A DNA stretch of 64,000 nucleotides. Source: Manihot esculenta (Eukaryota > Streptophyta > Magnoliopsida > Malpighiales > Euphorbiaceae). The notes beneath the pieces were generated by a model. That model had not been told where the DNA came from. It was given only the letters and a program-made list of their open reading frames with translations, and ran no database searches. Of the stretch, positions 50,609 through 61,672 are shown one piece after another. Position 1 is the stretch's first letter. Each line of letters begins with the position of its first letter. Made by a program: the position numbers and the translations under genes. The DNA is taken from the NCBI RefSeq assembly GCF_001659605.2, contig NC_035161.2, positions 2,858,343 to 2,922,342 of the forward strand, in the 5' to 3' direction.

Positions 50609-53309
50609 TGTAAGACCCCGCTCGTTCAGACATCGGAATTCCTACCGTCCGGTGGAATCTCGGGTGTCGGATCCTCTTTGGGGGGTAGAGCAAGGGTAAA
50701 GGAAAGGTTTTCTAAAATGTTTTTAAGTGTTTTATGGTTTTAAATCGAAAAGAGTTGAGTTTTTGAAGAGGAAAGACCAAGGAGGCGTTTGCCAGGTTCG
50801 GCCGCCGAAAGTGAAGTTCGGCCGCCGAACATGTGAAGGCTTCGGGAGCGCCTTTGGCCTCCGAAAGTCTTGTGGGAGCAAGCCAAGGTTCGGCCGCCGA
50901 AAGTGAGGTTCGGCCGCCGAACATGCATGAGTTTAGGGGGCACGTTAGGCTGCCGAAGGTTGATGACCAGGCCACCTATATAAGGCCCTCAGATCGGAAA
51001 TGGGCGAGTTTTCTCCCCATTCTCGAACTCAGGTGAGTTTCTGCCCTCCCTTGGTTGCTTGTGTGTCTTCTCTTCAAAATCCTTCAAGTTTTCATAAGAT
51101 CTACCCTTGGTTTGAAGTTTTGAAGCTAAAATAGAAGTTTTGGGAGCTTGGAGCTTTTGGAGCTTGGATTCTCCACACCTCCGAGTTAGAGGTCGCACCA
51201 ACCCTCGATCTTCAAGAGGTAAGTGTAGATCTTGGTTTCACTTGAGTTTTCATGAAGTTTTAAGTAAGTTTTATGAAGGTTTTATGTTGTTGATGGGTAG
51301 ATATGCATGTTTAGGCTTTTGTGGGTTTTATGCCCAATGTATGTTATGTGATGATGTGTTGAGGAGTTTGAGTTAGTTTCTTTGCTCTCTTTGCTTGTGG
51401 GAGTGTGTATGCATGCTTGGGAGAGAGTATGTGAGGTTTGGGGGTTGTTTTGTGAGGTTTAGGAGGCTGGTATGCACGAAGGCTGAGTTCTGATGAACTC
51501 AGGTTCGGCCGCCGAAGGTGGTTTCGGCCGCCGAACGTGCCTATGGATGCGTGGTTTGGCCGCCTAACCTTGCCCCCGAAAGTTGAGTTGTGGCTCGAAA
51601 GCAGACTTTCGGCCACCGAAGGCAATGTTCGGCCGCCGAAAGTGCCTGACTTTCGTCTCTGGAGTGAGGGTTCGGCCGCCGAAGGTGCCGCCGAACCTAC
51701 CCGAGTTTCGTCTCTGGAGGAGACTTTCGGCCGCCGAAGGTGCCGCCGAAAGTGCCTGTCCAGCCTTTTCATGGCTGTTTTCTATGCATGTTTCAGTGAT
51801 GTTTAGAGGGGTTTTAGGGGGTATGCTTATGAGTTGTTAGACTGTGTTTAGTACCTCATGTGAGTCCATCTGTGTAGGATTGGACCTGAGGAGAGGTGTC
51901 TAGCTTCAGTGCTAGTTGACCCTGAGTTTGTTGAGCAGTGGCTTCAGGTGAGTAGAACTAAACTTAATGTTTTATTTTAAGAAATTCTAATGCCTAAAGC
52001 ATGAGCATGCATCATGATTATGTATAGTAGGTTGATTGCACTAGTTCACGAATATGTTGCATTGCATTATTTCATGTTGATGCAGAGGTAGGTTTGGACC
52101 AAGGCGACTCCAATAGCCCATATCTGTCATAGAGTCGTGTCTATGTCCTTTGAGAGCCGGACGAGTACCTGTAGGAAAGTCCATGTGAGCTCTCTGTGGA
52201 CCAGACACCATGTCATGTATGTTACAGGCCTTTGTGAGCTTCTTTGGGGAGCCGGGCATCGACAGAGGGATTTTTGGGGTCATGTCCGATCCTTGAGAGT
52301 AAAGATGCTAGCAATTCAAGAGTACTCTCTAAAAACACTCCGTGGGGAATAGTTATCTGCATGAACCCCGAGACGGACCAGAGAAAGTTATGTGATTTAC
52401 TTGTGTTATGACGCATTTCATGAAAGCATGTAATTAATGAATGGTTTCTCCTGTTTCTACTCACTGGGCTCTTGTAGCTCACCCCATTCCCTTAACCCCA
52501 GTTTTGCAGGGCCAGAGTAAGTAAGCCAGAGTTCAGTCAGAGTAAACTATGGGATAGAAGAGGTTCAAGCATGGGTTGCCATGTTTGGTTGTAATAGCAT
52601 AGCTTAGTTGTGTTTTGTTTATGTATAAGAGATGCTTGTATGTATATGTTCATGGAGATAGTGATAGTTATGTAAGAAAGTTGCTAAAGAGATGATATGT
52701 TATGTAATGCTATGAATGCTTGTATGCTTTTATAGCTTAGTTGTGGACATGATGATGATGATGATGATGATGATGATATTTGGACTTTTGTATATTAAGG
52801 ATATGTATGAATGGATAGAGTATGGTTTATGAAAGAGCTTATTAAAGAGATAGAGCCAAGTTAAGAAAAGTATAGATATGCCATGTGTTGTAGCATGAGA
52901 TGTATAGAATTGTGCTTTGCCTAGAGTGTTGGTTAATCCCTTTTGTTTTGCATGATCTTAAGAAAATGTTTTAATGTTATGAGTTTTGAATGGCCCGTGA
53001 GGGAAGATAGGGTTCCAATCCCTTGACCCAAAGCGGATATGTTTTAAAGAAAGCTTGATGACCCTTTTGGTATGAGGTTCTATGTTTTCATGCATAGGTC
53101 AAGCTGAGGTAAGGAAAACAAGTTTAAAGGTTTTTATGAGACCAAAGCTTAAGTTTTATGAAAAAGTTTGATCATGCACGGGATTATACCTAAAGTTCAG
53201 GATGTATAGAGGCTTACTACGGGTCCCGGCGGCCTTAAGCCGATCTGGATCCTAGTGCCGAGCAGTTTGGGGCCGTTACAAGAGGGGTACCGGTTTCCGG
53301 GCTGTTACA
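50609..53309 (+). mobile_element. Plus-strand LTR (C) inserted in LTR B
   Basis: Starts TGTAAGACCCCGCTCG, then shares ATTCCTACCGTCCGGTGGAA with the A family. It has TTCGGCCGCCGAA clusters at about 50800-50930 and 51500-51745, TATATAA at 50977, and a (GAT)n microsatellite at 52751-52777. A family-like LTR end (GGGGCCGTTACA) falls at 53280, and a second similar end (TTTCCGGGCTGTTACA) at 53309 directly before LTR B resumes. No perfect target-site duplication was found. It is diverged from A and has no internal region, so it is probably a solo LTR. Confidence 0.8.
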
Positions 53310-54675
53310 AATGCAATGCGGCATATTCGTGAATTCTAGTGCAACAACCTATAATATGATCATGATGCATGAAGCATGATAAAAGCATTTCATTTCTTAA
53401 TTTAAAAGGTTAAGTTTAGTTCCACTCACCTCTGGCTGACTCTGACAAACTCTGTAGCAGCTGGCTCACTGCTGGGGTCCTTGGTTCCTCGGGTCCGAAC
53501 CTACACAGGTGGACTCCAATGAGGGACCAAACATATATAAACATGACTCTAAAATATCCCCCAAAAACCCCCTAAAACATCATGAAAACATCACAGAAAA
53601 TATGCATGAAATGGCTGAACAGGGCACTTTCGGCGGCACCTTCGGCGGCCGAAAGTCCCAGACAGAGACGAAACTCAGGTAGGTTCGGCGGCACCTTCGG
53701 CGGCCGAAAGTGCCAGACAGAGACGAAAGTCTCTCTTCGGGGGCAGCTTCGGCAGCCGAAAGGCCTGCCTCCCCAGCCATGTTCGGCGGCCGAAAGTACC
53801 TTCGGCTGCCGAACCTGGTTTCTGCCAAAGGGCAGAAACTTGGCTCCCTTTGCACATTTCGTCTCCAAACCTTCCAAACATGCATATTTTTCAACCAAAA
53901 CATGCATACAAGTTCCTAGGGGCCTCAAACATGCATATACCCCATCTACAACACTTCAATCACACACAATCAAGCTACATTGTTCAAAAAGTCATCAAAA
54001 ACCCATAGGTTCAACATATACCCTAACATGCATTCTACCCCTTAAAACTTCATAAAACTAGTTTAAATCATACATTGAGCTTAGGATCGGCTCTTACCTC
54101 TTGAAGATCGTGGGTTGAGGAGATCTAAACTTGGAGATGGGAGAAGTTCCAACTTTTGGTCTCCAAGCTCCAAAACTCGTTCTAAGCTCAAAGATCTTCA
54201 AAATCAAAGTTATAAACTAGTAAAGATCATGGAAAAAAGGAAGGAAAAACTCAAGATAGGGAAAGGATGGCGGAATGCTCACCTTGGCCGAAATGGGGAG
54301 AAAAAGCTCGCCCATTTTCGGCTAAGGGACCCTTTTATAGTGGCTGGCCAGGCCACGTTCGGGGGCCGAATGTGCCTCCGCATCCATGAAATGTTCGGCG
54401 GCCGAACTTGACTTTCGGCGGCCGAACCTGAACTTCCCTACTCATGCTTTCGGGGGCCTAACGTGCCTCCAAAACGCATGCATGTTCGGCGGCCGAACCT
54501 GGGTTTTCCTCCAAGAACTCTTCATGCCAAAAACTCATTTAATTTCATACTTAAAACCATTAAAAACATGAAAACATTTTACAAAAACATGATTTTACCC
54601 TACTAGAGATCTCCGACATCCGAGATTCCACCGGACGGTAGGAATTCCGATACCGGAGTCTAGCCGGGTATTACA

Positions 54676-55445
54676 AAGTGTCTGGCGGATATCCGCCTTG
54701 TGGCTCGCATGGCTATTATTCGCCTCATGGTGTCAACAGAAAATGCCTTAAAAAATTCGATTAGTTGGGATAATCGCTTGGTCATGAGCCTGACAAATAC
54801 CTGCCTCGTTAGCCTAAAAATGCCTTATAAATTTTTCATTAGCGGGACTAACACCCGATCAAGTGTCTGGCGCATATCCGCCTTGTGGCTCGCCTAGCGG
54901 TTATCCACCTTGTGGCATTGGTACAAAATGCCTTAAATAATTTCATTTAGCAGGACTAACACTTGGTTAAGTGCTTGGCGGATACCCGCCTTGTGGCTAA
55001 CTTGGAGGATACCCATCTTGTAGCATCAGCATAAGATGCCTTGAATAATTTCATTTAGCGAGGCTAACACCTGGTCATCGGCTTGGCAGATACCCGCCTC
55101 GTAGCGTCGACATAAAATGCTTTGAATAATTTCATCTAGCAGAACTAATATTCGGATAAGTGCCTGAAAGGTATCTATCTTATGGCTCATTTGGCAGTTA
55201 TCCACCTCGTGGCGTCGATATAAGATGTCTTACATAATTTTATTAACGGGATTAACACCCAATCATCGGCCTGGCGGATATCCGCCTTATGGCCTTGGCA
55301 AAAAATGCCTTGAAAATTTAATTAGTGGAATTAACACCCGGTCATTAGTCTAGCAGATACCCGCCTCGTAGCTTTTGGTATAAAATCTCTTAGATAATTT
55401 TGTTAACGGGACTAACACCTGGTAGTCAGCTTGGCGGATACCCTC
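54676..55445 (-). repeat. Tandem array of element H, right part
   Basis: Repeated units contain CTGGCGGATATCCGCCTTGT then GG, a CATAAAATGCCTTGAATAAT segment and GCGGGACTAACACCCGGTCA. Unit length is about 75-110 bp, with some two-part units. The core GGCGGATATCCGCC is a perfect 14-bp palindrome. The array ends where the LTR of element E begins. Confidence 0.88.
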
Positions 55446-55952
55446 TGATGACCGCTGAATTTCCCTACCCCCAATCCTGGGCCTAGATTACGGCCACGGC
55501 CCATGAAAGGAAGGCCCGCACGCCCTCTCAAAACAAGCCCAGATCATCAGACCCCTGAGGCCGGACTCCACCAGATTCTTTCTCATCAAGATCGGCCCAG
55601 CCCGTATAACCTCCCTACGGATTCCTTCTCCTCCTGGGTTCCGCGTCCAGCCCAGCTCTCGGCCTAGCCCAGGATCCAGAACGAGACTCGTCATACAGCC
55701 TGGCAGATCCGCTCGAGCGTACGCACGGGGGAGAATCAGAGGCCGTTACGCATGGAGCAGGCGCCTGATACCCTCGTACGCCCATATCTGTATGGCAGAG
55801 ACGCGTGGCCCAATCAGGGGAGAGCCGTTATACGTCACCAGCAAGCAGAAAGAAAGGATAAAAGGGGTATCCCTTTGGAGAGATAGGATAAGCTTTATTC
55901 TTCAAGACACAAACCCTTGTAAAACCCTATTCTATTGGATCTCAGATCATCA
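55446..55952 (+). repeat. 5' LTR of element E
   Basis: 507 bp, TGATGACCGCTG...CAGATCATCA, homologous over its whole length to solo LTR D at 37482-37976. Confidence 0.92.
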
Positions 55953-55954
55953 AT

Positions 55955-55972
55955 TGGCGCCGTCTGTGGGAA
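55955..55972 (+). other. Primer-binding site of element E
   Basis: TGGCGCCGTCTGTGGGAA begins two bases after the LTR end. It starts with TGG, as expected for complementarity to a tRNA CCA end. The tRNA was not assigned. Confidence 0.85.
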
Positions 55973-56033
55973 ACGACGGAGATATTTTCATCACCGGAGT
56001 TTTCACTCTTAACAAAACCCACTGAGATCCACG

Positions 56034-57848
56034 ATGGCTAATCACCAAGAAAGTAACCTTAACGTCCCAAATGACCTAAGCTCTGCCCAAGAGGGGCAAC
56101 AATTCTCCTTTTCTAGTCCTACGACATTAAACAACCAAACGCCTGTTCCTCTTAATCCCTCGCCAAGTTTGGCAGGGAATACTCCCGCTGTTACCTTGTC
56201 TAACCAAGATCTTCAAAACATGGCTTTCCAACTACAGAATACCGCCCACTGGTTGGGGCAGATAATGCAACAGAGAGGCCTCAACACCCCAGTAAATACA
56301 CTCCCGGTTGTAGAGGAACCTCAGACCAATGACCCCCGACCTGCACCTGACCGTCTTCAAACCAGCAGCCGCGATACTGAAGAAAGAGGAAGAAAAGCCG
56401 GTGAAGAGGAAGGACCGGAGGCCCGAATCCATGCGAAGAGGGCGAGAGAGATGATAGAAAATGAGGAGGTGGATAACTATTCCGTCGAAATAACCGGGTG
56501 GACGGGAACTGAAGCAGAGGAAGAGGAGTACCACCTGGAGAAAAAACCCAGCCTGGAAGACGAGAAGGTGGACCAAAAGTTGAAGAAATTGAAAGAACAG
56601 CTCCTCGCCAAGCTAGGTCAGAAAGACCAAAGCCAAACCTCTTTGCCTACTTCTTCCCCTTTCTCAAAGTGGGTGCAGCAAGAGACTGTCCCTAAGAAGT
56701 TTATGATGCCATCAATGGCGGCTTACGATGGAACGGGTAACCCGAGGGAGCACGTCATGAACTATAAGACCTTCATGGAGTTGCAAACTCTATCAGATGC
56801 CTTAATGTGTAAAGTATTTCCAACGACGCTCTCGGGACCAGCGCGGGCGTGGTTCAACAGCCTTGAGGCCGGAAGTATCAGGAGTTTCGGAGACCTAGCC
56901 ATTCGCTTCATCAGTCGATTCATAGCCGGGGTGCCAACAGAGAGGAAGACGAGCTACTTGGAGACAGTAAGGCAGAGAGAGGGTGAATCACTCAGAGAGT
57001 ATGTCGCTCGTTTCAATACGGAGGCCCTGCAGATTCCCTATCTCGATGAAGGAAGGGCGGTAGAAGCAATGCAAAAGGGAACGACCTCTGTCGAGTTCTT
57101 CGGTTCCTTAAGCAGGAAGCCTCCGACCTCCCTGGCTGAACTGATGCAGAGAGCGGAGAAGTATATAAGGCAGGATGACGCCTTAGTAACAAGCCGATTT
57201 GCCAAAAGGATGACAGGAAAAGAAAAAGCCTCAGAAGAAAGGAGGCCGGAGAAACATGAAAAGAAACACGGCAAGAGGCCCGAGCCGTACAAGCAGGCCT
57301 GGGAGCGGAGGGACCAAAGGCCTCCTCCTCCACGGGTCCCTGAGTCAAGATTGCCTCCCCCTTGGGTCCCTGAGAAGCCAACTCCACTAAATGCGTCCAG
57401 AGCCGAGGTGCTCATGGTTGTCCAAAATAAGGAATTCCTCCAGTGGCCCAAACCTATGAAGTCGGAAGCAGACCAACAGAATCCTGAAAAATATTGTCAG
57501 TATCATCGGACGCATGGCCACGACACCAACAACTGCTTCCAGTTGATAGCAGAGATAGAGAGGTTGATAAAGAGGGGGCACCTCAAGAACTTTGTGAAGA
57601 AATCAAAGGGACAAAGGCCGCAATCCAGTCCGGCGGTTCAGATGCCTAGGAGAGCAGGAGCTGGACCAGTAAACGATGGATCCAGTGGGACCATCAACAT
57701 AATTGTTGGAGGAACGGGAGGTCGGATGGACCGCCGAGGGAAGAAGAGAAATCGGGAGGGAGAGACCAGCAGCACCGAGGTCATGCAAATCGTTGACCAC
57801 TCTCCTATGACCATCACCTTCTCTTCAGAAGATGCTCAGGGTATTTAG
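56034..57848 (+). CDS. Gag protein of element E
   Basis: 604 residues from the ATG at 56034 (MANHQESNLNVPNDLSS). The N-terminal 190 residues are low-complexity and charged, with a Lys/Glu-rich stretch at about 150-205. The gag core runs from about 221 (KKFMMPSMAAYDGTGN) to 375 (RAEKYIRQDD). A knuckle-like C-x2-H-x4-H-x4-C motif (CQYHRTHGHDTNNC) lies near 486, followed by LIKRGHLKNFV. Gag packages the element RNA. The frame ends at a TAG (57846) directly followed by an in-frame ATG and protease sequence, so gag and pol are split by a single stop codon. The reading frame itself is undamaged. Confidence 0.92.
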   Translation: MANHQESNLNVPNDLSSAQEGQQFSFSSPTTLNNQTPVPLNPSPSLAGNTPAVTLSNQDLQNMAFQLQNTAHWLGQIMQQRGLNTPVNTLPVVEEPQTNDPRPAPDRLQTSSRDTEERGRKAGEEEGPEARIHAKRAREMIENEEVDNYSVEITGWTGTEAEEEEYHLEKKPSLEDEKVDQKLKKLKEQLLAKLGQKDQSQTSLPTSSPFSKWVQQETVPKKFMMPSMAAYDGTGNPREHVMNYKTFMELQTLSDALMCKVFPTTLSGPARAWFNSLEAGSIRSFGDLAIRFISRFIAGVPTERKTSYLETVRQREGESLREYVARFNTEALQIPYLDEGRAVEAMQKGTTSVEFFGSLSRKPPTSLAELMQRAEKYIRQDDALVTSRFAKRMTGKEKASEERRPEKHEKKHGKRPEPYKQAWERRDQRPPPPRVPESRLPPPWVPEKPTPLNASRAEVLMVVQNKEFLQWPKPMKSEADQQNPEKYCQYHRTHGHDTNNCFQLIAEIERLIKRGHLKNFVKKSKGQRPQSSPAVQMPRRAGAGPVNDGSSGTINIIVGGTGGRMDRRGKKRNREGETSSTEVMQIVDHSPMTITFSSEDAQGI

Positions 57849-58030
57849 ATGCCCCATGATGACGCGCTCGTCATTGAAGCCGTCATTCACAATTATCGGG
57901 TAAAGAAGGTCTTAGTGGATGATGGGAGTAAAGTCAACTTGCTACCATACCGGGTCTTTCAACAGATGGGAATTCCTGAAGAACAGTTGGTCCGAGACCA
58001 GGCACCAATCAAGGGAATCGGGGGAGTACC
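57849..58030 (+). pseudogene. Protease start of element E, cut by element F
   Basis: In frame with gag after the TAG. Encodes MPHDDALVIEAVIHNYRVKK and the protease active-site region VLVDDGSKVNLLP, where DDGS replaces the usual D-S/T-G. The host sequence ends at 58030; the open frame beyond that is LTR F sequence and not part of the protein. Confidence 0.85.
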
Positions 58031-59470
58031 TGTAATACTCGGCTGGAGTCCGGCATCGAAATTCCACTTTTCGGTGGCGTTCTGGATATCAGAAGGTTCT
58101 AAAAGGGTGAGAGTTATGGTTTTCTTAAATGTTTTGAGATGTTCATCTGTTTTAAAGCTTAAGGAAATGAGTTTTTGAGTGAAATGAACCAAGGCAGAAA
58201 AGCCAGGTTCGGCCGCCGAACATGCATGGCTTTCGGTTTCACGTGTGGCCGCCGAAGGTGGTCTGGCCAGCCACCTATAAATGGCCCTCAGTCGGTTGAA
58301 GCGGTGAGATCATCGTTTCTTTTGTCTTCTGAGGTGAGACCCTGTCCTTTGTGAGTATTCTTTCATGTTTTCATTCAATCGTGCAAAGATTTGATTGAGT
58401 TTTATGTGATTTTGAAGGTTTTAAGCTAAAAACTCAAAGTTGGGAAGTTTGGAGAGTTTGAAGGACAGGTGCTCCAAAACTCCACGTTAGGATCGTTCAT
58501 CTACTTGATTTCAAGAGGTAAGTGAAGATCCTGAGCTTGTTTTTATGTTTTCTGAAGGTTTTATGGGGATTATGGAGAGAGTTGCATGAATAGGGTTAGT
58601 TGTGAGGTTTTGATGATTTTGTTGTGCAAAGCTTGTTTATGTGTTGTATGTTATGTGTTGTTGGGGTTTTGAGGTAGTTTTTGACCCCTTTGAGCATATA
58701 CATGAGTGTATGCAAGTTGAGGAATTGAGGTGTAAGCGTTTGAGTGTGTTTTGGTGCTTTTGGCAAGAGGCAGGGCAAGTTTCTGCCCTGCTGATGAACT
58801 CAGGTTCGGCCGCCGAAGGTACATTCGGCCGCCGAACCCATGAGGAGGTGGCTTCGGCTGCCCAAGCTTGCCCCCGAGCTTTTAGACTTTCGGCTCTGGA
58901 GGGAAGTTCGGCCGCCGAAGATGCCGCCGAAGGTTAGAGACTTTCGTCTCTGGAGTGCCTTTTGGCCCCCGAAACTTGCCCCCGAAAGGGTTCGGCAGCC
59001 GAAAGTGGAGTTTCGGCCGCCGAAGGTGCTTGAGTTTCGTCTCTGGAGAGGACTTTCGGTCGCCAAACCTGCCGCCGAAAGTGTCCTGTCTAGCTTTTCT
59101 TTGCATGCTTTGCATGGATAGTAGAGTGAGTTTAAGGGGATTCTTGGGGAGTTTCATAGAGTTGGTCATAAGGTAGTTTGGTCCCTCATTTGAGTTTATT
59201 TGTGCTTACACAGACCAGAGGAACCAGAGAGAGCAGCAGTGAGTCCTGCTCAGAGTTTTCAGAGCCTGCAGAGTCAGTCCAGTTAGCCAGAGGTGAGTGG
59301 AACTAAACTTAATCTTTTTAATTGTGAAATGAAATGCTTTTAGCATCATTCATGCATCATGCGTATATAGGAGGATGTGTGCATTAGACTCCACGAATAT
59401 GTTGCATTGCATTACCTTATTATGTGTTGATGTGGGTAAATGCTGAATGATCCAATAGTCACAGACAGAA

Positions 59471-59660
59471 AGTCCAGGAGCCTTTGACTACGCCCTGGCA
59501 GGTATAGAGAAGTCCAGGAGCCTTTGACTACGCCCTGGCAGGTATATAGTAAAGACCAGGAGCCTTTGACTACGCCCTGGCAATGGTAAGTACAGAGGTG
59601 TTATATACACATATACATATATCACAGGAAGACCAGGTGCTCAATTCTACGCCCTGGCAC
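59471..59660. repeat. Minisatellite in LTR F
   Basis: Units AGTCCAGGAGCCTTTGACTA followed by CGCCCTGGCA start at 59471, 59511 and 59553 (AGACCAGGAG variant). A degenerate fourth unit ends at 59660. Confidence 0.93.
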
Positions 59661-60045
59661 AGAGTTACTGGGACTATGTGGTGACAGGTTTACCTTTGAT
59701 GTGGATTGTTTGTGATATGGTGCATTCCATGAGATCATATTTTACTGAGATGTTTTCCTGTTCTACTCACTGGGCTATAGAGCTCATCCCATTCCCTTAA
59801 CCCCAGTTTTGCAGGTTCAGTATACAGTGTACAGGAACAGTCCAGCAGAGTACAGAAAGAATAAAAGAGCTTGTAATAGTATAGAGTGGACATGTACATT
59901 TGAAAGAAATGTAATAGTTATGTATAAAGTTAGAGTTGTGCTTGACTTAGTTATTTTATGTTGTAAATCTTTTGTTATGTACATATGTTTTACTACCAGG
60001 CTTAACAGGTATGAGGTAACCCATCTAGAGCAAGCTCTAGTCAGG

Positions 60046-60112
60046 GGTACAGAGTACAGAGTACAGAGTATAGAGTACAGAGTACAGAGTACAGAGTATA
60101 GAGTACAGAGAT
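60046..60112. repeat. 7-bp tandem repeat (AGAGTAC/AGAGTAT)n
   Basis: About nine units of AGAGTAC or AGAGTAT near the end of LTR F. Confidence 0.93.
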
Positions 60113-60295
60113 AGTGCATGCACAGGTTAAGCCCTGGTACAGAGAAAAGAGTTTTTATTTTCACAGAAAATGTATGATCATGTATGAGATTTACAGGTAC
60201 ACAGAGAGTATAGCAGGCTTGCTACGGGTTCTGGCGGCCTTAAGCCGACCTGAATCCTAGCGCCGGTGACGGTCCATTTTGGGGTCGTTACAGAT

Positions 60296-60309
60296 TGGTA
60301 TCAGAGCCC
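60296..60309 (+). other. Primer-binding site (initiator tRNA-Met), element F
   Basis: TGGTATCAGAGCCC three bases after the LTR, identical to element A. Confidence 0.93.
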
Positions 60310-60502
60310 TAGGTTCACATGGTCGGACCTATAGAGAGTGTTGGGCTCATAGAGGTTAGACGTGGTCAAGCACAATAGGAAATCATGTCCACTAGGATAG
60401 GGTGTTGAGTCCTATCTGTTTACTGCTATGAGTTATGCATGTGCATTATTGGTATGTGATGTTAATATGTTAAAGTGCTATATTATGTTTTTCAGAGTAA
60501 AG

Positions 60503-61672
60503 ATGCGAGGAACTCGTCGATCAGCTCGATTGACTGGAGTCCCACCAGATAGTGAAAGACCAGCTGCTCGTCCTCCTGCATTGCCAAGGGCAAGGTCTCA
60601 GAGATCTAGCAGGGAAGGTATGTCAATAGACCCTAGAAGGTCTGTAGACGAGAGCAGAAGAGGTACAGCTAGGGGAGAAAGATCAGAGGAAAGGAGGGAG
60701 GCTATGGAAAGTGACCAATCTAGAGATGATAGCATGGGTATAGGCAGATTTGAGGAAGGTATGGGAGAGTCGCAGGGAGGCGTTCAGGCCTCAGGTTTTG
60801 GCTATTCAGAGTATCCGATGGGAGGTATGTCGGAGTACTCTAGTTTTGTCCCATATCCTACTTATATGCCATATATGCCTTATCCGCATTATTACCCACC
60901 ATATCCTATGTATCCACATTCCCCTACTCATCCAAGTGCAGCACACCCAGAGCCAAGTGACCCAGTACCACCACCAGAACCAGTAGCCCCTGTTGTTGAA
61001 ATACCTCAACCTAGCTCATCTGGAGGTAAAGTGCAAATGACGGAGTACTTGAAATTGGATGCTCCTAAATACAATACAGGAGATGATCCATTTGAATACC
61101 TCAGATCAGTTAGGATGATAACCAGTGAGTTGGGAGCTGATGATAGTCGAGCCATTGAGATGGCGGGGTTTACACTTAAATGTAAGAAGGCCAGAGAATG
61201 GTTCAAGAATTATGTGGAACCCAGGAGGGACAGTATGTCTTGGGGAGAGTTCGCCAATGAGTTTGCAGGGTGGACTTTTCCTGACAGCTCTAGGGAGATG
61301 AAAGTAATAGAGTTCGAACAATTGAGACAGACAGATGAGATGAGTGTTGATGAATTTACAGATAAGTTCCTGGAGTTGCTTCAGTATGTAGGTCAAGCCT
61401 ATGATACTGATCAGAAGAAGGCAAGGAGATATACTATGAGATTGCATCCCATGTATTCTTCCTTGATTCTTCCAGCAGAAAAGGAGAGTTTCCACACGAT
61501 AGTAGACGCAGCCAGGAAAATGGAAGCTAGTGCCAATATTCAGAAACAGTCAAAGGCACAGGCTTCGGGTTCTAAGGCCCCCAGTTCAGGCACTTCAGGT
61601 AGTAAGAGATGGGATAGAGCAAAAGGAACAAAGAGTAAGTTCTGGAGTCAAGTCAGGTCTGGGAATAGGTAG
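60503..61672 (+). pseudogene. Gag of element F, ended early by a frameshift
   Basis: Starts [20 protein letters not shown] like element A (an upstream in-frame ATG at 60428 exists). Carries the Pro/Tyr-rich N-terminus and gag core ([20 protein letters not shown]). Compared with A, five bases are missing just before GGTCTGGGA at about 61650, so the frame ends at the TAG at 61670. The CCHC knuckle ([14 protein letters not shown]) and pol continue in the new frame. Confidence 0.9.

Larger units (their letters stand above)
49802..54675 (-). mobile_element. Minus-strand solo LTR (B) of the Tekay-like family, itself interrupted
   Basis: The two parts 49802-50608 and 53310-54675 read, in reverse complement, as one LTR of the element A family, from TGTAATACCCGGCTAGACTC to GGGTCGTTACA. 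The duplication AAGTG is present at 49797-49801 and 54676-54680. No internal region remains, so this is a solo LTR. LTR C is inserted between the parts. A TATA box (minus) is at 54333-54339. Confidence 0.9.
55446..58030 (+). mobile_element. Tat-lineage element E, 5' part (truncated by F)
   Basis: Contains 5' LTR 55446-55952, primer-binding site, gag and the start of protease. It is cut at 58030, where element F starts with TGTAATAC. The rest of E should lie beyond F, outside the window. Confidence 0.92.
58031..60292 (+). repeat. 5' LTR of element F
   Basis: 2262 bp, TGTAATACTCGG...GGGGTCGTTACA. Carries a TATAAA at 58276, GCC-motif clusters at 58200-58250 and 58800-59085, a minisatellite at 59471-59660 and a 7-bp tandem repeat at 60046-60112. 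Confidence 0.93.

Noticed and set aside
49600..55445. Regular repeats considered as a CRISPR array
   Set aside because: Eukaryotic context, variable unit length, similar spacer sequence and no cas genes. It is a retrotransposon-associated tandem array.
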